Source: Anoplolepis gracilipes
Lineage: Eukaryota > Arthropoda > Insecta > Hymenoptera > Formicidae
NCBI RefSeq assembly: GCF_047496725.1
Contig: NC_132978.1
Location: forward strand, 2,433,001-2,497,000
Reading direction: 5' to 3'
Length of the DNA stretch: 64,000 nucleotides
The translations under genes and the position numbers were made by a program. The notes under the pieces were generated by a model. It was not told the origin of the DNA, ran no database searches, and saw only the letters and a list, made by a program, of their open reading frames with translations. Shown one piece after another: positions 37,170 to 49,900 of the stretch (position 1 is its first letter; each line of letters opens with the position of its first letter).

Positions 37170-37189
37170 CCCCTCCCCCCCTCCCCTCC
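37170..37189 (-). repeat. C-run cluster, minus-strand G-quadruplex capable
   Basis: C4-T-C7-T-C4-T-CC. The complementary strand has the G tracts. Confidence 0.65.
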
Positions 37190-37219
37190 TCTCGCAATCC
37201 TCAACCGTTTTCCGTTCCG

Positions 37220-37282
<63 letters not shown>

Positions 37283-37284
37283 AC
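37220..37284. repeat. (AC)n microsatellite
   Basis: About 65 bp of AC with a TA interruption near each end. It produces spurious Cys-Val, Thr-His and Tyr-Thr-His frames. Confidence 0.92.
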
Positions 37285-37418
37285 GCATACTCTCTCACCG
37301 CCTGTGCCCGGCAGTCTCTCTATGAAGCGAGGCAAGGCGAGTTGTGCGGCGGGAAATATTAGAGCTTTTAAACGTCGTTATTAGTTTGCACGGTAAGCCG
37401 AATAACTTTCAAGCTACC

Positions 37419-37445
37419 GCGAGCGAGCGAGCGAGCGAGCGAGCG
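37419..37445. repeat. (GCGA)n tetranucleotide repeat
   Basis: Over six perfect GCGA units. Confidence 0.88.
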
Positions 37446-39691
37446 GCCGCGATACCGTCGAGACGGCAAGCTATACGGCTGCTCCATTGCTGCTCGTTGT
37501 TGCTCGCCCTGGAATCTCGTCGAATAACAATTTGAGTGCCGTTTACGGCAAGGGGGATTCGGGTGATTAACGTGATCTCCGATAAAACAGGACCGGCGCC
37601 GGTATCGCGCGACCGGTTGTGCTCCCCGGAGCGAGGAGAGAGGCGCGATAACGAGAGAACACCGAAAGGATTCGCCTTCGGATCGAATAATAAATCGCCG
37701 GCGATTACAAGAGGTATTCCCTAAATAAGGAAATGAAAACGTGCTCCCTTTAAATATCTCGTCGAAATATATCCGTGTGAATTCTCTCATTTTCATCCCC
37801 CCCCCCTCCCGAATGTAATCTGTTGGAGCGCCCTTTAAACGCCGCGAGAACGAATCGGGTTAATTTTCATCAAGTTTACTTCGCTTGATTAGCGAAGAAC
37901 AGCGCGACAATAGACTATCTCTCTCTCTTTCTCTCTTTTCGCGGCCAGAGCACGGGAGAAATTAATTTTCACCGGGGACAAAAGCGCTTTCGGAGGAACG
38001 CGATTTCTTGCATCGCGCTCACTTAAAACGATATACGTTCGCAAAGTTTCGCCGCGACCACCCTCGGGTCCTTCGATTCCAACTTGCGAAGGGGGAGGAA
38101 AATAGTAGACACGGCTAACGCAGCAACTTTAAAGTATAAGTTATTATTGGTTTAACCTGGATTGGATATCCGGTTTCCAATCAGCACCGGGAAAGAGGTA
38201 TCGCGCGAAAAGGAAGAAAGAGCAGGAGAGACAGAGATCGGACGGGAGAGAGGGAGACGAGAGTTAAAACCAACACGCCTCGCATCGATCCGTTGGCGAC
38301 GGCAAACGCATTAAAAGCGCATCTAACATCTACCAGAAAGACGTATCTATACTACGTAGATGAATTATTAGCTTCTCGGAGATTGCGCCTTGACAGCGCA
38401 ACGAGAAACGAAAATATATTTTCATTTTGCCGCGCGTGGAGCCAAAGACGACGTGAAATTTGCGAGAGATAGTACAAGTACAAAGCAAAGCAAAACTGTA
38501 AGGTTTCTTCTAACTCTAAAGTCGATATGCGTGAGAGTTATATAGGAGAGATGGGACGCCAAAAAAAAAAAAAAAAAAAAATAGAAAAAAAGGGAAACGC
38601 GACACACGTTTCGCTCGTTCGTTATAAAACGTTATTCGTTTTATCCTTGACGAAAAAAAGTGCATCCGATCTCGCGAGAGCCGTTCGTCTCCGGTAAAGC
38701 AACCAAGATTTCGGCGACCTCCCACACTTATGCCGGTCAAATATCTTTTTTACACAGGATAATAGCTACAAAACTATCCTATATCACATTATATCACCCT
38801 ATTGGGATGCCTCCATTTTACTCCGGTGGCACATTCAAAATTTTATACAGGGCGGCGCGAAGCTAAAGAATTGTAGAATTTGCCAGTCGCAATACCTAGT
38901 TGTATCGTTCTTTCTCTCTCGTAAAATTCACATCGCACGTTTTCTTCTCGGAGGGAGATTTTTTTACTTCGTAACACAGTTCTTTTTCACATTTTGCGCA
39001 ATCGTGCCAACGATGCGTTTCAATTTCGCAAATATAAGCGTATAATATCTACTCGCGAGATATGTGAAACGTTTCGCTATGCATCTCCGTCGGCGAAATT
39101 ATTAAGGGCGTATTCGGGTATATCGAATTATACTTGGGCGCGTGTCTGGCGTACGGTGATTAGCATGACACAGGATAGCGCGCGAGCGCATAGAGGATTC
39201 GCATAGATATGCGTCGTATACGACTGGCTGGTCGGCCGACCGGACAGCCGTCGGTACTTTATATCGCGGATGCTCATGGACGCGAGAGATGCCCGACGCA
39301 TTCGTGAACAGCCGAGAGGTATGAAGTATAGTTAATGCTTGCCAGAATTTCCCATGTGGCACGCCACGCCGCGTTCCTGTATTTTCTCGCGTGCCGCCTA
39401 CGTGTGGCATTCTATTCGCGCGCACGTTGCGCGCACGTGTGACGTGTATGAAAGCGAGCGAGCAAGAGCTCGCGTGAAATGGTGATCTTAACTTTTTGTA
39501 AGACGGATGGCACGGAGCAAAGGGGTGGAGGAGAAAAAAAAATAGCGCGAGCGTGATGAGAAGGTGACTAGAGAGGAAATGGCATGAGAGAATATCCGCT
39601 ACAATTTAAACAGAGTACTATTATAATCGCATCGCACGATTCATATTTTACATTTGTATGCTATAATGGGAAACCTGTCCGTTCGGCTGTC
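37446..39691. other. CpG-rich non-coding block
   Basis: Long CpG-rich sequence with pyrimidine tracts and open frames lacking known motifs. A small hairpin AGGATA-loop-TATCCT lies near 38756-38780. A C run lies near 37797-37807. Confidence 0.45.
38561..38581. repeat. Poly-A run (21 A)
   Basis: Uninterrupted adenines, followed by A/G-rich sequence. Confidence 0.88.
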
Positions 39692-40190
39692 AATTATTCT
39701 ATTATAGTTAGAATTAAATATTCGAATTTTAGAATTGCTTCTGTTCAAAATGATCAGAATCATCGATAGGAGGAATATGTAAAGCATATATAGACATGTA
39801 TAACTCTGAAGAGAAATATATAATTTTATTCAAAATTATGAAGAAATTGTAATCTTATTTATATTTAATATAATTAAATTATTCTAGTTATTGTTAGATG
39901 GAGTACTTCTAATCAAAATGATCAGAATCGATGAAAGAAATATGTAAAGTATATATATAATTCTAAAAGGAAATGTATAATTCTATTTAAAATATTAAAG
40001 AGATTATAGTCTTATTTATATTTAATGTAAATCAATTATTCTTTATTTAATTATCTTTACCTAACAATAAATACTGTTACTGATAAATATATGCTACTGA
40101 TCAAAATGATCAGAATTGATGAAAAATAGAAGCACTATAATTCTATTTAAAAGTATGAAGAGATTGTAATCTGATTTATATATTTAATTT
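39692..40190. repeat. Degenerate tandem repeat, three units of about 170-190 bp
   Basis: The core TCAAAATGATCAGAAT occurs exactly at 39745-39760, 39913-39928 and 40101-40116 (spacings 168 and 188). Each core is followed by GATGA/GAAATATGTAAAG-like sequence, then TATAATTCTATTTAAAA and a TTGTAATCTTATTTATATTTAAT-like block. Each is preceded by AATTATTCT-like sequence (39692, 39877, 40034). Units are AT-rich and diverged by substitutions and indels. It may be an old minisatellite/satellite fragment or tandem subrepeats of a mobile element. Confidence 0.85.
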
Positions 40191-40409
40191 GAAATATCTC
40201 ATTTATATAATATTTAGCATACACATATAAATCTATTGTTTTATTTTGAATTTTTTATCGTTATATTTACCTTCGTATTTTTTGGCCCATTATTATAATA
40301 AATGGTACATTGTTTATAAATATTTTGGTATTATTTGGAAGAAAATTATATAAAGAGAAAAAAGAAGGAAAGGGAGAGACAGAATATCTACCCAAATCTT
40401 GTCACTTAA

Positions 40410-40760
40410 ATTTTAGCAATTGCTGCTGGATTTTAAACCTTGCCAGATTTGGGAGTTTTACATTTATTCTACAAAAAGTTCTATGCATAAAAATTATTAG
40501 AATATTTATTAAGTAAATTAGATCGAATATAACACGAAATCTCATTTACGTTTAGCGTCTTGGACAATTTAATTTATCATACATATTTTATTATACATAA
40601 TTTAATTTGTATAATTAATATTCTAAGAATCTTCATATAAATATTCTTTATAAATCTAATAAATATTCTTATATTAAATAAATAATAATTTTTATGCATA
40701 AAACTTGTAAAATTATTGCAGCACTCTCAAGTGTTTAAAATCTGGCAAGAATACTAAAAT
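40410..40760. repeat. Inverted repeat with arms of about 105 bp (MITE-like)
   Basis: The left arm 40410-40515 matches the reverse complement of the right arm 40655-40760, with a constant coordinate sum of about 81,170-81,182. Pairs: ATTTTAG at 40410-40416 with 40754-40760; GATTTTAAAC at 40429-40438 with 40732-40741; TATGCATAAAAATTATTA (18 bp exact) at 40482-40499 with 40683-40700; GAATATTTATTA near 40500 with 40659-40671. The interior carries ATTATACA-loop-TGTATAAT (40591-40616). No coding capacity. It probably represents a decayed non-autonomous DNA transposon. Confidence 0.75.
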
Positions 40761-42340
40761 AACCATTGAAGGATAAAGTGAGACGCACCGTGAACTTGAC
40801 GTCTCAGTTTGTCCCCATTTTTCTCGGTCATTCTTTTAATGGCAGGCGCTATTTGTTTAATCTAGAAAGAAATCTCTCTGTTAAAAATAAAGCTAAAACT
40901 CTCAACAATTAAAGAGTATTCATGAGACGCTAATTTTACACGTGGCTGACTCTTTACAATATGAGGGAAAAATTATCAGAAAGAGAATTTTCAAAAACAT
41001 TCCCCTGATTCCTAATAAAATTCAATGATACTTCCCTGATTTTTTCAGATACAAAACAAACCTCTAAGAATTCTAGGTTTTCCAGGAAATAGACTTTGAG
41101 AGAGAAAGGACAGAAGTTGGCAAGGTGAAGGAATAGATGTCGCGGTACTGTACCAACGGCTATTATTCGGGTAAATTACCGCGTGGTTTCACCATTCGGT
41201 GAACTCCTGACCCTGAGTTTAGGCCAAGCGTGCTCGTTAAACCGATTTTGGTCCCTTAATCCCGTCGCGAATTTATATCGTGACTGGACCTCTTATCGCC
41301 GCGCGAGCACGTCGGCCAGCATGGAAACGGTGAGGAGAATGGAATTTACACGTCGCACCAGGCAAAAGTGTCGCCGACGACGACGACGACGACGACTGTT
41401 CTCGACCCCCTTCCGTTTCCAAATACACCGCTGACGTCCCCTAACAGGCTTCGAAGAGGAGCAGCACGCCTTACGTTATTTCCGGCTGGTGCCAGTGCAT
41501 ATTTTGCAAACGTGTTAAGAATATATTCGAAGACGTGCACGCGGGTGTGCCAATAAAATTCGTTTCCTTCTCAAATGCGAGAAGTCGAATATCCGTTTAT
41601 ATCGCGCGATGCTATTAGGATAAAAGTGACTTTTCCCGCGGAATTTTTCTTCTCGTCTTTATCTTACCGTCATTTTCATATCGGAAATGTACCTTCGATT
41701 ATTTGATTAGTTTGACTTTGGTACTCGTGTTCCGCTCGTCGCTTCTCTAGCAAATGTATATCAACGTTTCTTGTTATCCTTCGACACGCGACGAAATATC
41801 GTTCGCTGACGGAGCTGATAGTCGCTTTTAAATCGATATCGATGAAATCAGTCGGTCGGAAAAATCCTTACTCGAGATTCTCTGAAGAGACTACGCTGCC
41901 GAACGATAATGTAGACAGAGTTTGCTCTCGTAAAATGCGAGAGCACGACCTGCGATCGTGTTATTACCTATAAAGCGGCCTCGCGATATAACCCTCGAAG
42001 AAATATAACAAAGTTAATGGCGATGAAGGTAAGCCGCCATTCTAACGCGGCAAACAACGTCTCTTTCTAGTATAATGCTGCGGAAATTCCTTTTAAAACA
42101 TAATGACTGGCGTTCGATCCTTCACGTGTATAGTGAAAGTCGCTTCTCTCAGGGCGAGAAGACGTTTGCATATACTACTTGCATATACAACTCTATACCT
42201 TTGTGTCGACACAGAATAGATAAACTAGACAATCCGTATTATATCCGATAGTTTTTACTACCGCAGATATTATCGAGAAAAACTCAGTGTCTTACGGCGG
42301 TCGTTTTATAGACGCGCGCGTGACATTTATTGCCGCATAA
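40761..42340. other. Non-coding, AT-rich then CpG-rich
   Basis: 40985-41065 holds repeated TCCCTGATT words also seen near 62337. 41150-42340 is CpG-rich with a short CGA repeat. No gene is recognised. Confidence 0.45.
41374..41396. repeat. (CGA)n trinucleotide repeat
   Basis: Over seven perfect CGA units. Confidence 0.85.
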
Positions 42341-45300
42341 TATATATATGTGTGTGTAAGTTTTATAGTCTAGTGCGTAACATCTCAAGCACTTACTGCC
42401 ATGTTGTGCGATTCGCGTGGAATATGATTTATCGTGTGAATAAATCGGATATTAAATCGTTTTAACGCAAATATAATATAAAATCTCTTTTTCAAATCGA
42501 TTAGCAATTTAGCGAAACAAAATTTAGGATATAAAGTTAATTTTGTTTTCACAATAAATTTTAATATTACATACATGCATGATTATTTTCGTCTTTTAAA
42601 TTTCTTTCGCGCAACAAACTTGTATCTCTTAAAATATAGAGAGAATATTGGATGCACTTATAAAATTCTTTAAAAAATAAAACTCTGCTTTATAATATTT
42701 TTTTCATTTCCGTTTGACTTGGAAGCTGTCATTAAAAATGTTTTATTTAAAAAGGCCTCTCGATTCGCTCTCTTGATACAATTTTTTAATATTGTATTAG
42801 TTGAAGAATATATACGATCGGAGAGAATGCGATAAAAACTAGATGTCCATTAAATTCAAACGTAAACTTCGATCCAAGGGAGTTGCACAGAGGTACTTTC
42901 ACGCTCGATCGGGCAAATAATTTTGATCGTTTCTGTCGTTATTCTCGTTACCGTTTCCTGTCGTAAACGATGTCATCTGCGCCTCGCGGCGAGAGTTCAT
43001 CATAAATGGGAGCAGACGTATGTCAGGATTTGTCGATTTGTTTTCTCGTTCACCTGGCTCCCGTCCCTTCCCCATGAAAAATTGAATGTACAGTAATTCA
43101 GCATTGATTTAATGATTACTAAGGTCTTATGATTGGCTCTAAACTTTTATATTTTTTAAAGTGATATAACGTCAGTCACTAAAGCGAAAATAAACGTGCA
43201 ATTAATTTTTAATTTTACAAACTAATTTTTCATTTATCCATTTATTTTAATTGCTTGCTAAAGATTAATTTGAATAAATAATAAATTAATACAATATTAA
43301 AATCGCTTACCTCATTTCTCTATTGTCTGCTTCTTTGAACCATGTTCTTTTTTCTTGTCTTTCCTTTGCTGCTTCTTTATGACATACGACACTCATTCGC
43401 GAAAAAACGATTATTCATTAGACTCAAACAATTGTACAATACAATGTAACACTAACAATTGCATTTTAAAAGATAGGACAATGATATACGGAGTTCTACT
43501 ACACTTTCTCGCAAGTCTTACTGTACAAATGACAATAAAATGATTTTTCTAATTCCTATTTCTTGTTATTTCGATTTCTATTTAAATTGCACTATTTTCT
43601 TATTCGAGTCTTGCTACTGAAATGACAAGACCACTGAACGAAATAATTACATTATTTATAGATGATAAATGTTTAATGACGCTTATCATTTCAACATCTG
43701 GCACTTGTAATTTTTCGTCAATTTAAATATATCTACTTTATTATTTTCAGATTAAGAACATGTAGTAAAAAAAAATACACAAATCATAAGATTAAGATCG
43801 AGCAATCCAACGAAAAAACCATGATACATCGTTTGTTATTAATTATTTAAAAAATATAAGAAATCTAATATTCCGCATGGATCTTCGTATCTTGTAATGT
43901 TAAATATTTTGTGGCAACAATGATTTTATTATCACACGGTATTCGACCTGCCTTTCATGCGACGTATAAACATTGCTTATGCGAGATCGTTTTGTTGATA
44001 TTCGCGCGGTGGAAATCGAGTAGCGTATAGATATTGTTAATACATGATCGTTTTTGTTATCATTCACGTAACGAAGCTCAAGCGAGAAAGTCGTAGTACG
44101 AGGAGCTCCGTCTGTCGTCGAATCTTTCAAAATGCGATTGTTACATTAGATTATATACAATTGTTTAATTTTAGTGGCTAGTATCAAACGCGATCGTAAT
44201 TAATCATGTTTCCGCGAGTGAGTGTCGTGTAAATGTCATAAATGAGCAGCGAAGAAAAGACAAGAAATAAGAAAATGGTCCGAAGAGGCATTGGATAACG
44301 AAGAAGCAAACATGAGGTAGACAATTTATTATTTGTTATTTGTTTAATAATTTACGAACAATTATTATACTAAATTATTATACTAATGGATAAACAAGAA
44401 ATTAATTTGTAAAATTAATTGCACATTTTTCTTCGCGGAAATGATTTGGCTTACATCATTTTGAGATACAAGCTGATTAATTACGTGCCGAAAGCAATTA
44501 GTAATCATTAAATCATTGAATTATGCTATACATATATTCGTATTTAATATCTCATAGTGAAGAAGCCAGGTTAACGTATCTATTTCACCTATTACGATAT
44601 TCGTGAACATAAACGCATTCGCTTTTCACATAGAACTTAAGTCGCTCTCGAAATATAGCGACACCCGCGAAATATGTTCCTATATGTATATGAAACCTCG
44701 CTAAAACCGTTGATTTGCAGCAACGAAGAGAGAGCTTTGACGGAAAGTCGAGCGAATTCATTGTTGAATAATATAGAGCGATCTAGAATGTAGAGTTTCA
44801 TTTTTGCGTTCTTTCATGAAGCAATTTGCTGTATCTTTTTATCTGGATAGATACGCTCGTTATCACATATTTCTATTCTTCACATATCTATATATCTTTC
44901 ACAATAAAAAAAGTTAAGAAACTCCGTGAAACGTGTTTAAGTCGAATTTTGAGATTTTGCACTTTTTCCGTGTATCTGATTGACGTTCGATGAAGGATGA
45001 ATGTTTCATTATCGAGTTCAGTTCAAAAGTTAACAGTTTGTCCACAGTTCGGTGACACTTCATATTTCCATAAGCGGAGTCAGTAAATAATATATATTGA
45101 TATTAAGAAATATACTAATTTAATATTATATTTATTAAATTGTCAAACTGTAGATCATTGATTGGTAATCGACGATGTGGAATAAACTTTATCCAAATTT
45201 TGCGTGCGAAACAATGACAGATGCAGCAATAATAATACGATAAAAATTATTTGTAATAAATAAATAAATATTTTACATATTTTAAATATTTTATTTAGTT

Positions 45301-46440
45301 TAGTAAAAATATAATTGTAATAATTATTAGTAAAATAGTAATTATATTTGTTTGAACACATTTCATGCATTTTCATTACTTTCATATTATGGACTAACAT
45401 ATAACGTGCGTTTTTCATATAAGCTGTTTTTCAATTTATCAAATAAATAAAGAAAAAATCTATATATTTAAAATTACTTTATATACTTTTTTTATTTTAT
45501 ATATTATTTTATATTTATACATATATTTTTTTATTCTTTTACAGTATAAAAAATAAGTTATTTTTGCACAGACTTATATATGAGTATATTATATATTAAA
45601 ACAGAATTGATAAAAGAATTAATGGTTTTTAAGTATATATAATATAGATATATAGAATATCAGTAAAGTAACTTTAAATATATAGATTTTTTATATAATA
45701 AATTTAAAAAAATTTTATATAATAAATTAAAAAATTAAGTCTATATAAAAATCGTGCGCAAAGTGCGCATTATTTGCCAGTAAAAGGAAAAAAGAAATGC
45801 AATCTAAGTATGCTTAGCTAAATATACTTATCTCATCAAATATTCATTTTAGTGATCAATGTAAAAAATAATGTAATAATGACAAATAATTGTCCTATTA
45901 AATTATACTTGTTAAATTATTTCATTCCTTATTAAGATTAAAATTGACTCAAAATGAAAATCATTTAAATTTTAGATTCTATTATAATATTGAGAAAGAG
46001 AGGAGAAATCTATTCTATTATACAATAATGTGAGCGCGAAGAAATGGAATATAGCTTGACTTAAAAGTAGATTTCAATGAAATAACATTAATTATAAATT
46101 ATAACGAATATTATTCGAATATTTATAATAAGACATATAAAAAAATATTAAAAAATAATAATAAAATATATAATAATACATATACATATAAATAATAATA
46201 AAAATAATATAATAGTAAAATAATAATATAAAATAACAAACTTGAAAAAAGATTATTATTACAAATAATTTGTTACAATTTGTAATTTGTTATCATTAAA
46301 ATATATGCAAAATTTTGCGAGACTTTTAAAAACAATTTCTTTTTATTCAAACTTCTGATGCATAGTATAAACATTTCCAATGTGCACGTATTTAGTCATT
46401 TTAATATGAAATATAGTATAATGAGTGTCTAGCATTCTGT
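42341..46440. other. Long AT-rich non-coding region
   Basis: AT-rich with stop codons throughout, apart from more mixed sequence at 42.8-43.1 and 43.9-44.9 kb. 46136-46235 is dominated by TAA/ATA simple sequence. AAATATAATT near 45307 and AATTATATTT near 45341 form a short hairpin. No gene, RNA or mobile element is recognised. Confidence 0.5.
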
Positions 46441-47805
46441 CAATCTATAGCCATGAACTCGGACCAACAAGCGATATAGATGAAATAATTGCAGATAATT
46501 TGCAGCGTCGATTGCTACGCGTTCCCCACTTGAGTCACCCTTCTCTCACTATTCTGTCTCGTCCGCCCCCTCGTTCCCCAATTATCACTCCCCTTACTTC
46601 CTGCCTCGACTATTCGTTTCTCTCCCCTTGATATTCATTTACTTCGTCAAGGTGAATGAGACGCACATCTTTACGACCTCTTCAAAGATTACTAGAAATC
46701 CTTAAATGCGTAATTTTACGAATATATATCTTTAAATGTCTAAATGTAATTATTATTCTGTAATTATATTTTCCGAAATTTTGTAATTTATATTTTAACG
46801 AGAAAGAGAGAGAGAGAGCTCTCTTATGAGCTTTTTCAAATCGCGAAAATTTCTTCAAGTTTAACAATAGTTACATCGTCTAGACAATGAATGAAACTTG
46901 CGCAATTAACAATTCAGAGTTTAATGCATTATTGTTAAAGTTTTATAAGCTAATTACAGTAATGTAGAAACATTCTACATATATTTACTAATATATTATC
47001 TAATGTAAATATGTAATTGTAATTCTACAATTACAGAAACAAATAAAGACACAGGAAAGATAATCGATTTTAATGCCGTTAAATATTTAAAAGATGTGAC
47101 AGATGAAATCGCTCGCGACTCAAGTTATTTATCGTCTTGATATTTTTGAAAATCAACAAGAGTTGATAGCCGCTTTTAAGACGCCTGCTACTAGTAAAAC
47201 TAATACTGGGATTCGAACTTGAGTATAGTTGTGCAAAATTGCCTATAAGCGTACAGAAGTCTTTCGTACTGCTGTTCGTGCGAGGTGCGACTTATCGAAA
47301 CTTTTATGAAAGGTCCTTTTCTCGCCTCATCACGTCGGGCTCTCTCCCTTATTGACTTTAAGCCCGGGTTTGGAAATCCCCGTCACTTCGTCCCTCGTTT
47401 TTCCCTCCTCTCGTTTCTCGTCTATTCCTTCTGCGTTACATTCGACTGACAGGATTCGACGTTTCGTGACTTAATTTGTTGACACGTCGCTCGATTTGTC
47501 AACATAAGTTAGCAAGTTTACCGTTGCCCAAAGCGAATGGAAATCGATTTTGCTTGTTACCACAATTCGCGATGCGATCGCGCGTATCTTACGATTGTTA
47601 GATATAAAAAAAACCGAACAATAGCGGAAATTAATTTAAGTTATTGAATTCACGTTTGTAATAGTTGTAACAGATATTGCACAATTTATGAGCCAATATA
47701 ATAATTAAGAATCAGAATTGGTTCAATTATTAAAAATCACAATCCACTAACAGAGTTAGCTCGCAGCTATCGTACAATATTTTAGTAGCGTATTCGGAAT
47801 ATATT
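46441..47805. other. Mixed non-coding stretch
   Basis: 46500-46640 is pyrimidine-rich and CpG-bearing. 46801-46820 holds a short GA run. The remainder is AT-rich. A TTCGAAT word near 47214 was checked as a tRNA T-loop and rejected. Confidence 0.45.
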
Positions 47806-47985
47806 AGTAAAAATTTTATCATATGCAAAAATATATCAAATGAGCAAAACATCAATGTTTTTAATTTTTTACTGTAATAATAATTAACCATTAGCAGTTA
47901 AAATACTCAAACAATAAAAACAATAAAAAAATTAAATAATTTGCATATAACCAATAAAATTTATTATTTGTTTTCAATTTTTTCA
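47806..47985. repeat. Probable degenerate inverted repeat, about 180 bp
   Basis: ATTTTAT-ATATGCAAA near 47813-47829 matches inverted TTTGCATATAA-ATAAAAT near 47940-47960. A central ACTG-AT-rich-CAGT palindrome lies near 47873-47900. Diverged and AT-rich, so moderate doubt. Confidence 0.35.
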
Positions 47986-48206
47986 TATCAATTGATTACT
48001 ATAATGCGTAACATACAATGTATAAGAAATAAAAATACAAAACTAGTCAAGCAATAAAAATTAGATTAAAAGACAATCTGTATAAAATTGCTAAAAATAC
48101 TTATGGAATCATTAATTATTGCATATGATAAGTAAAGTTCGAAAAAAAATTGTGTATTATAAATTCTCTAATATAGCAGAAAATTTCTGAAATTTATCAC
48201 AATAAA

Positions 48207-48246
<40 letters not shown>

Positions 48247-49900
48247 CTCTCTCTTTTTAAAACAATAAAAAAGATTTTCAAAAGTATAGAATCAATCGAT
48301 CCAAATTGCTGACGCTGCTAACAAGAAATTTATCTTCCAAATTGTATCGCTCTCATAACCGTACAGCTTCGGGCAAAACGGGTCAAGAGGTTGCGACCTT
48401 GATCGTTGTCAGCGCAGGGAAACTTACGATCGGATGACCGAAGGAGACCCGCGTGAGATCGGAATGACGGTTGTACATTACCAGAGGATCGCTAGGAGGC
48501 GACGATAAGCGGCTCCACGACGCTCGTTTCCACCCTACAGGTCGGAGCGACCTCTTCATCGTTCGACCTCTGATCTCGAGAGCTCTTGTATTTTATACGA
48601 TTCCGTCTAAATTAAATAGAATCAGGATAATTCGATCCCGGACACGTCCGGCCGGCCGTTCCGTACGTCGTGCTATCGCACGAGCTCTCGTTGGTTTCTT
48701 GACGAAAACAGGGACGGTTTGCAAGATTTTTTTTTTTTTTAGATTGACTTGTACAAATATATTCTTGAATAAATAATAGTCTTCTTTTTAGTCTCATATA
48801 CAGACGTGTTGGGACGTCAATAATTTTAATTTTATTTATTTCATAAAATGTCTTTTCTCAAATAAGCTTTAAGAGTGAGGATAGTTAACGAAACCTTATT
48901 TGCGTTATTTTATTTTATCATTAAATAATTTAAGACCTTACTAAAATATTTAATACTAAAGATATAAAACATGTATTCTAAAAAAATAGAAAAATTATTC
49001 TTTTTCTCTCCAGTCTATATACATTTATTATAGAGGTGAATCAAATATATTTGTTAAAGAAACCGCCAAATGTAGCAGAGTTGTCAAATGTTCCAAGGAG
49101 TTTTGTATAATACAATTTTGTTTAAAAATATGCACGTTTTAAAACTAATATATATTTCGTAAAATAACAAAGCAAACGTGTCTTTTGATATATCTTTATT
49201 CATGTACGTTCCCATTAGGAATCCAATCGTTAAACTTACGCTCTGGCAAGTCACGGTCCATCCCTGGACAGAAAGGTCGAATAGGGCGCGTAAATGTAGG
49301 TGCTGCCCGTCACGATAAACTAAATAGACCGTGCCATAGCCGATCCTCGGCTTATTGGAGCGCTCTTACCCTCGGAAAGTGGTCAAGATTTCACTTACCG
49401 CTGTACGGATCTCTCTCGAGGTTACGGCGATTATACATTGCTATACACTATACACTGACTTGGCCTTTATTGGCGAAAACTGTCGATTCACACAACCTTT
49501 CATGCATAATAAATTTCAATAATTATTATATAATGACGGCAAATAATCTTATTTTTTTAAGGGAATTTTAATTTTTCTTTTTAATTCTTGAAAATATAGA
49601 TTTAAAAAATTCCAGAAATAACCTCATTAAAACATAATCGATATAGAACCGAAAGAACACCTAGTAGTTTTTTTTATTTTATTTCATATTGTCTTTCTTT
49701 CGTTACGCATTAAATTGCGAGAGAGAAAAATGAGAGTATAGAGAGAATAGAGAGCGAGATGTTGACAAGAATAGTTAAGGAATTTGCACCAAATTACAGA
49801 GCAATGGTGAATCCAAGGAGCTAGTCTTCAGCAGTTCGCACGGTGCGTTGTCCCGACCTCCGGTATGTATGTAGATATATATAACTGCACAGCCAGCTGT
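47986..49900. other. Non-coding: AT-rich, CpG-rich 48.3-48.7 kb, AT-rich, CpG-bearing 49.2-49.5 kb
   Basis: No frame carries a recognisable domain. It contains the CT microsatellite at 48209-48254. Confidence 0.45.
48209..48254. repeat. (CT)n microsatellite
   Basis: Over twenty CT units with one CG interruption. Confidence 0.92.

Noticed and set aside
37029..37298. Cys-Val-rich minus frame and Thr-His-rich plus frames
   Set aside because: They are products of the AC/GT microsatellite.
39034..39056. TAAGCGTATA, resembling the 5' part of an insect miRNA of the miR-965 type
   Set aside because: Only the first ten bases agree and no hairpin partner lies nearby.
44224..44301. Very short open frame (MSSEEKTRNKK...) with a good start context
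   Set aside because: Only 18 codons, purine-rich, with no supporting signal.
47150..47260. Possible minus-strand tRNA, because of the T-loop-like GTTCGAATCCC near 47212-47222
   Set aside because: The flanking bases do not form a T stem, and no box A or anticodon arm is found at the right distance.
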